Assembly: GCA_965276675.1 (NCBI GenBank)
Contig: OZ255624.1
Span: 3,968,001-4,032,000, forward strand
From: G965276675 sp965276675
Lineage (GTDB): Bacteria > Acidobacteriota > Terriglobia > Terriglobales > Acidobacteriaceae
Reading direction: 5' to 3'
DNA length: 64,000 bases
Every line of letters begins with the position of its first letter. Within the stretch, counting starts at the first letter, position 1. Positions 61,843 to 64,000 of the stretch are shown here, piece after piece. Made by a program: the position numbers and the translations under genes. Under the pieces are notes generated by a model, which did no database searches, had not been told where the DNA came from, and worked only from the letters and a program-made list of their open reading frames with translations.

Positions 61843-62751
61843 CTACTGGGGCGCGGGCGGCAGAACGCCAAGAGTACGAAACCACTTCATCGCGAGCTCC
61901 GGCCAGTGAGTCACGGGCAGCTCCGTGGGCCGGAGCCCATAGCCGTGGCCTCCCTTGGCGTAGAGGTGCATCTCCGCCGGGATCTTCAGCTGCTTCAGGG
62001 CTTCGTAGTAGACCAGCGAGTTCTCTACCTTTATCGGATCGTCCTCGGCCTGCACCAGGAAGGTGCGCGGTGTGCTCGGAAGCGGCTGCACCTCCGACGC
62101 AATCTGCCGCGCGTTGCTCTCCTGCGTCAGGTAAGCGGGATAGATCATCACGCTGAACGACGGCAGCGCGCTCAGCCCGTCGGCCGCATCCGTCGCAGGG
62201 TATACGGGCTCGGCTGCGTGGCTGCCCAGCACCGCGGCCAGATGTCCACCCGCCGAAAAGCCCAGCACGCCCACGTGCGCCGGATCGACCCCCCACTCCA
62301 CTGCATGGGCGCGCACCATGCGAACCGCCCGTTGGGCGTCCGCCAGGTCCTGCATATGTGCCGGAAAGGGACCGGCCTGCGGCACACGATACTTCAGCAG
62401 CGCGCAGGTGATCCCGAGCGAGTTCAGCCAGGTGCAGATCTCCGTGCCCTCCAGATCGTAGGCCAGGACCTCGTAGCCTCCACCGGGAAAGACAACTAAA
62501 GCCGTACGGCTCGCGGAAGGGTGCACCGGCTGATAAAGGGTGAGCGTAGGCGTGCTGATAAAACTGAGCCGCTCCACCCGCTGGCCGCCGACGAGCGCAT
62601 CCGCCGGGCCGGTCATGTCCCGCTCCTGCGCCGAAGCGGCAACATTCTTCTCCCCGGGCGCGCCGTGCGGCCAGAGCGGAAGGGTGATTTGTGCAGCGGC
62701 AGACAGAGGAAACGCAAGAACAAGAGCGAGGAGAGCGCGCGTTGTGAACAC
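61843..62751 (-). CDS. Exported alpha/beta-hydrolase esterase
   Basis: 302 residues with signal peptide (LLALVLAFPLSAAAQ). N-terminal LPLWPHGAPGEKN is typical of acidobacterial and planctomycete acetylxylan-esterase-like hydrolases. Oxyanion FPGGGYEVLAYDLEG, nucleophile Ser in LGFSAGGHLAA, Asp in AEDDPIKVEN and His in KGGHGYGLR. Probably removes acetyl or other ester groups from plant polysaccharides; it sits in a set of polysaccharide enzymes. Confidence 0.9.
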   Translation of the reverse strand: MFTTRALLALVLAFPLSAAAQITLPLWPHGAPGEKNVAASAQERDMTGPADALVGGQRVERLSFISTPTLTLYQPVHPSASRTALVVFPGGGYEVLAYDLEGTEICTWLNSLGITCALLKYRVPQAGPFPAHMQDLADAQRAVRMVRAHAVEWGVDPAHVGVLGFSAGGHLAAVLGSHAAEPVYPATDAADGLSALPSFSVMIYPAYLTQESNARQIASEVQPLPSTPRTFLVQAEDDPIKVENSLVYYEALKQLKIPAEMHLYAKGGHGYGLRPTELPVTHWPELAMKWFRTLGVLPPAPQ

Positions 62752-63250
62752 ATCCTGATGCTAGACCGGTTTCCTGTAGGTGTATGGCGGAGTCACAAAG
62801 GAATGCGCGGCTTTTCCGTCAAGAAAAGCCGCACCTCACCAATACCGGTGGTGCATAGCAACAGGAAAACCGTCTAAACGTTCCATGCCAAATGCTAGCG
62901 CCATCGGAAGACAGCACGCGCAAGGTAACCACGACAGCACGGCGCCGGTAATCACTCATCTATACCGATGGGCGGCACAGATTTTTACCAAAGATAGTGA
63001 AGACTGGAGCCCGGCTCACGCTAAAGTGAGAAGGAAGTCGAGGAACGAAGAGCAATTTTCGCGAAAGCCGTCAGGACTGCTCTCCGCTTTTGTTTATCCG
63101 CCCTTCGTTGCACGCAATTCATCGTCGCTACGCCAATGGCGAGCCATCCTCAAGTCCCGGGCTCAGTACGTCTTCACACAGCTTTAAAGCTAAAGGGCAA
63201 CGTTGTCGCCCACAAACTACTCTAACCGCGGTTATCTACAAAGGAGTCCC
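62752..63250. other. 500-base gap with a hairpin, no gene seen
   Basis: Upstream of the esterase and of the next plus-strand gene. GCGGCTTTTC (62807-62816) and GAAAAGCCGC (62823-62832) form a perfect ten-base stem. Other frames lack an RBS. The end carries AAGGAG (63241-63246) of the next gene. Confidence 0.5.
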
Positions 63251-63592
63251 ATGCAAAAGGAATCGACCTTCTACTCCCTTCAGCTGCGCCCGATTCAGCT
63301 CTGCTCTGAGTCGTCCCACGGCGTCTCGGAGGTGGAGGTAGTGGCACATCCCACCGGCCCCGGTCGCGAGATGAAGGGCCGGTTCCAGCAGTGGGAGCCA
63401 ATCTTTGAGCGGATCTGCTCCATCATGAGCAGCTCGCCCTTCCATCGTAAGGCTATGCACCGCACCATCCGAGCCGGTCTCCCCACGCACTTTATCGATC
63501 GCGCGACGGGCAGCAAACACCTCTTCTCCCGTGAGCAGATCGCAGAGCTCAGCTTGTCCTCAGAAGAAGCCTCGATCAACTCCGCTGCTTAG
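63251..63592 (+). CDS. Small hypothetical protein
   Basis: 113 residues from ATG 63251, with AAGGAG four bases upstream. Mixed composition (STFYSLQLRPIQLCSESSHG; RFQQWEPIFERICSIMSSS) and a basic middle (FHRKAMHRTIRAGLPTHFID). No signal peptide or known motif. The strong translation signal supports expression. Confidence 0.6.
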   Translation: MQKESTFYSLQLRPIQLCSESSHGVSEVEVVAHPTGPGREMKGRFQQWEPIFERICSIMSSSPFHRKAMHRTIRAGLPTHFIDRATGSKHLFSREQIAELSLSSEEASINSAA

Positions 63593-63632
63593 ACCATCAG
63601 GCAGGTCACCCCTTGGCCTGCCTGAAACCTCC

Positions 63633-64000
63633 TCATGGAATACAGGATTGCTGGCAGGGCGACGGAACCATCTCTTGCGTTGTGAACGGCGAGGCTGGCA
63701 AGGACAGCGAGTTAAATAGCGTGGCCGCGGGTGCATTACTCCACGCATACCGAGCGTAAACAGGATCCTTAACCGCCGCTGACGAGACCACCACCGTCTC
63801 GCCGCCTGCTCTTCCCGCGCCTGCCTTTTCGGCATCTGCTTTGCCCACCTCAATGCGCGCGGTCGCCGGTACAAAGCGCCCATCGGCAGCAGCCACTTCA
63901 AAGCCAGTAAGTGCGCCCTTCCCTGCCTTCAGGCCGCCGCCCACGTGATCGAACCACAGCCGCATTGCACCCGCTTCCGTCGTCGCCTGACGAAAGAGCG
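63633..64000 (-). CDS. Sialate O-acetylesterase-like protein, C-terminal part (cut by window edge)
   Basis: Open to the window edge; 122 codons visible. MRLWFDHVGGGLKAGKGALT with FEVAAADGRFVPATARIE, then VVVSSAAVKDPVYARYAWSN and AATLFNSLSLPASPFTTQE are typical of the C-terminal domain of sialate O-acetylesterase/DUF303 proteins. The catalytic SGNH-type domain lies beyond the window. These remove acetyl groups from sugars and occur widely in polysaccharide degradation sets, as here. Confidence 0.82.
   Translation of the reverse strand, partial: LFRQATTEAGAMRLWFDHVGGGLKAGKGALTGFEVAAADGRFVPATARIEVGKADAEKAGAGRAGGETVVVSSAAVKDPVYARYAWSNAPAATLFNSLSLPASPFTTQEMVPSPCQQSCIP

Noticed and set aside
1..64000. 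CRISPR arrays, rRNA genes and complete insertion sequences
   Set aside because: No regularly spaced repeat series, no rRNA sequence, and no transposase with flanking inverted repeats could be found by reading.

Overview
The window looks like chromosome from a heterotrophic soil bacterium of the Acidobacteriota (Terriglobia/Acidobacteriaceae type). This is inferred from gene style: a 1,189-residue Oar-like TonB-dependent receptor with an N-terminal carboxypeptidase regulatory-like domain, many secreted plant-polysaccharide enzymes, long TPR proteins, a DUF3311/SSS symporter pair and fairly high GC. No database comparison was possible, so the assignment is a judgement.

Layout. (1) 1-6.3 kb, sugar-acid or deoxysugar catabolism: IclR regulator (cut by the window edge), DapA-type aldolase, secreted SGNH hydrolase, a frameshifted HpcH/HpaI aldolase, an MFS carrier that looks internally shortened, and a RhaT-like symporter. 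Part of this locus is decaying. (2) 6.3-13.8 kb: traces of an antirestriction (ArdC-like) and a TetR gene, a TPR protein with a C-terminal HTH, an exported alpha/beta hydrolase and the TonB receptor. (3) 14.5-23.7 kb: a hydantoinase/carbamoylase operon (hyuC-hyuA-hyuB), a histidine kinase/response regulator pair, and a DUF3311-Na+/solute symporter pair; a decayed DUF4260 gene lies beside it.

(4) 25.06-40.34 kb: an integrated mobile element. It sits in a tRNA-Glu(TTC) gene. The 3' half of that tRNA is duplicated as a 45-bp direct repeat with one mismatch, at 25056-25100 and 40294-40338. Next to the left repeat is a frameshifted tyrosine integrase. Inside are an excisionase-like HTH protein, small zinc-binding proteins, a mini CHC2 primase, a DUF3987 protein, a P27-type terminase small subunit without any visible large subunit, portal, capsid or tail assembly gene, several small unknown proteins, and cargo (SGNH/tail-fibre/YCF48-like chimera, parallel beta-helix lipoprotein, ParB fragment). 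The set resembles a phage satellite (PICI-like) or a strongly deleted prophage. Its genes are set in a repeated pattern of hairpin, strong Shine-Dalgarno and TTG start, and it carries iteron-like repeats.

(5) 40.5-48 kb, housekeeping: queuosine-precursor transporter, aldo/keto reductase, TM2 protein, DUF1634-TauE/SafE pair flanked by an interspersed repeat, orphan Phd-like antitoxin, FAD oxidoreductase and nagA. (6) 49-54 kb: homogentisate degradation (hmgA, an uncharacterised gene, fahA) with a convergent aldehyde dehydrogenase. (7) 54-64 kb: pectin/hemicellulose module with a GH28 enzyme, GNAT-like protein, LLM oxidoreductase, rearranged remains of a cellulase-like gene, a GH54-like arabinofuranosidase with a ricin-type domain, an exported esterase and a sialate O-acetylesterase running off the edge.

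The main candidate for something new is the tRNA-Glu element. A second theme is the number of frameshifted or fragmentary genes in the accessory parts, while the metabolic operons are intact.
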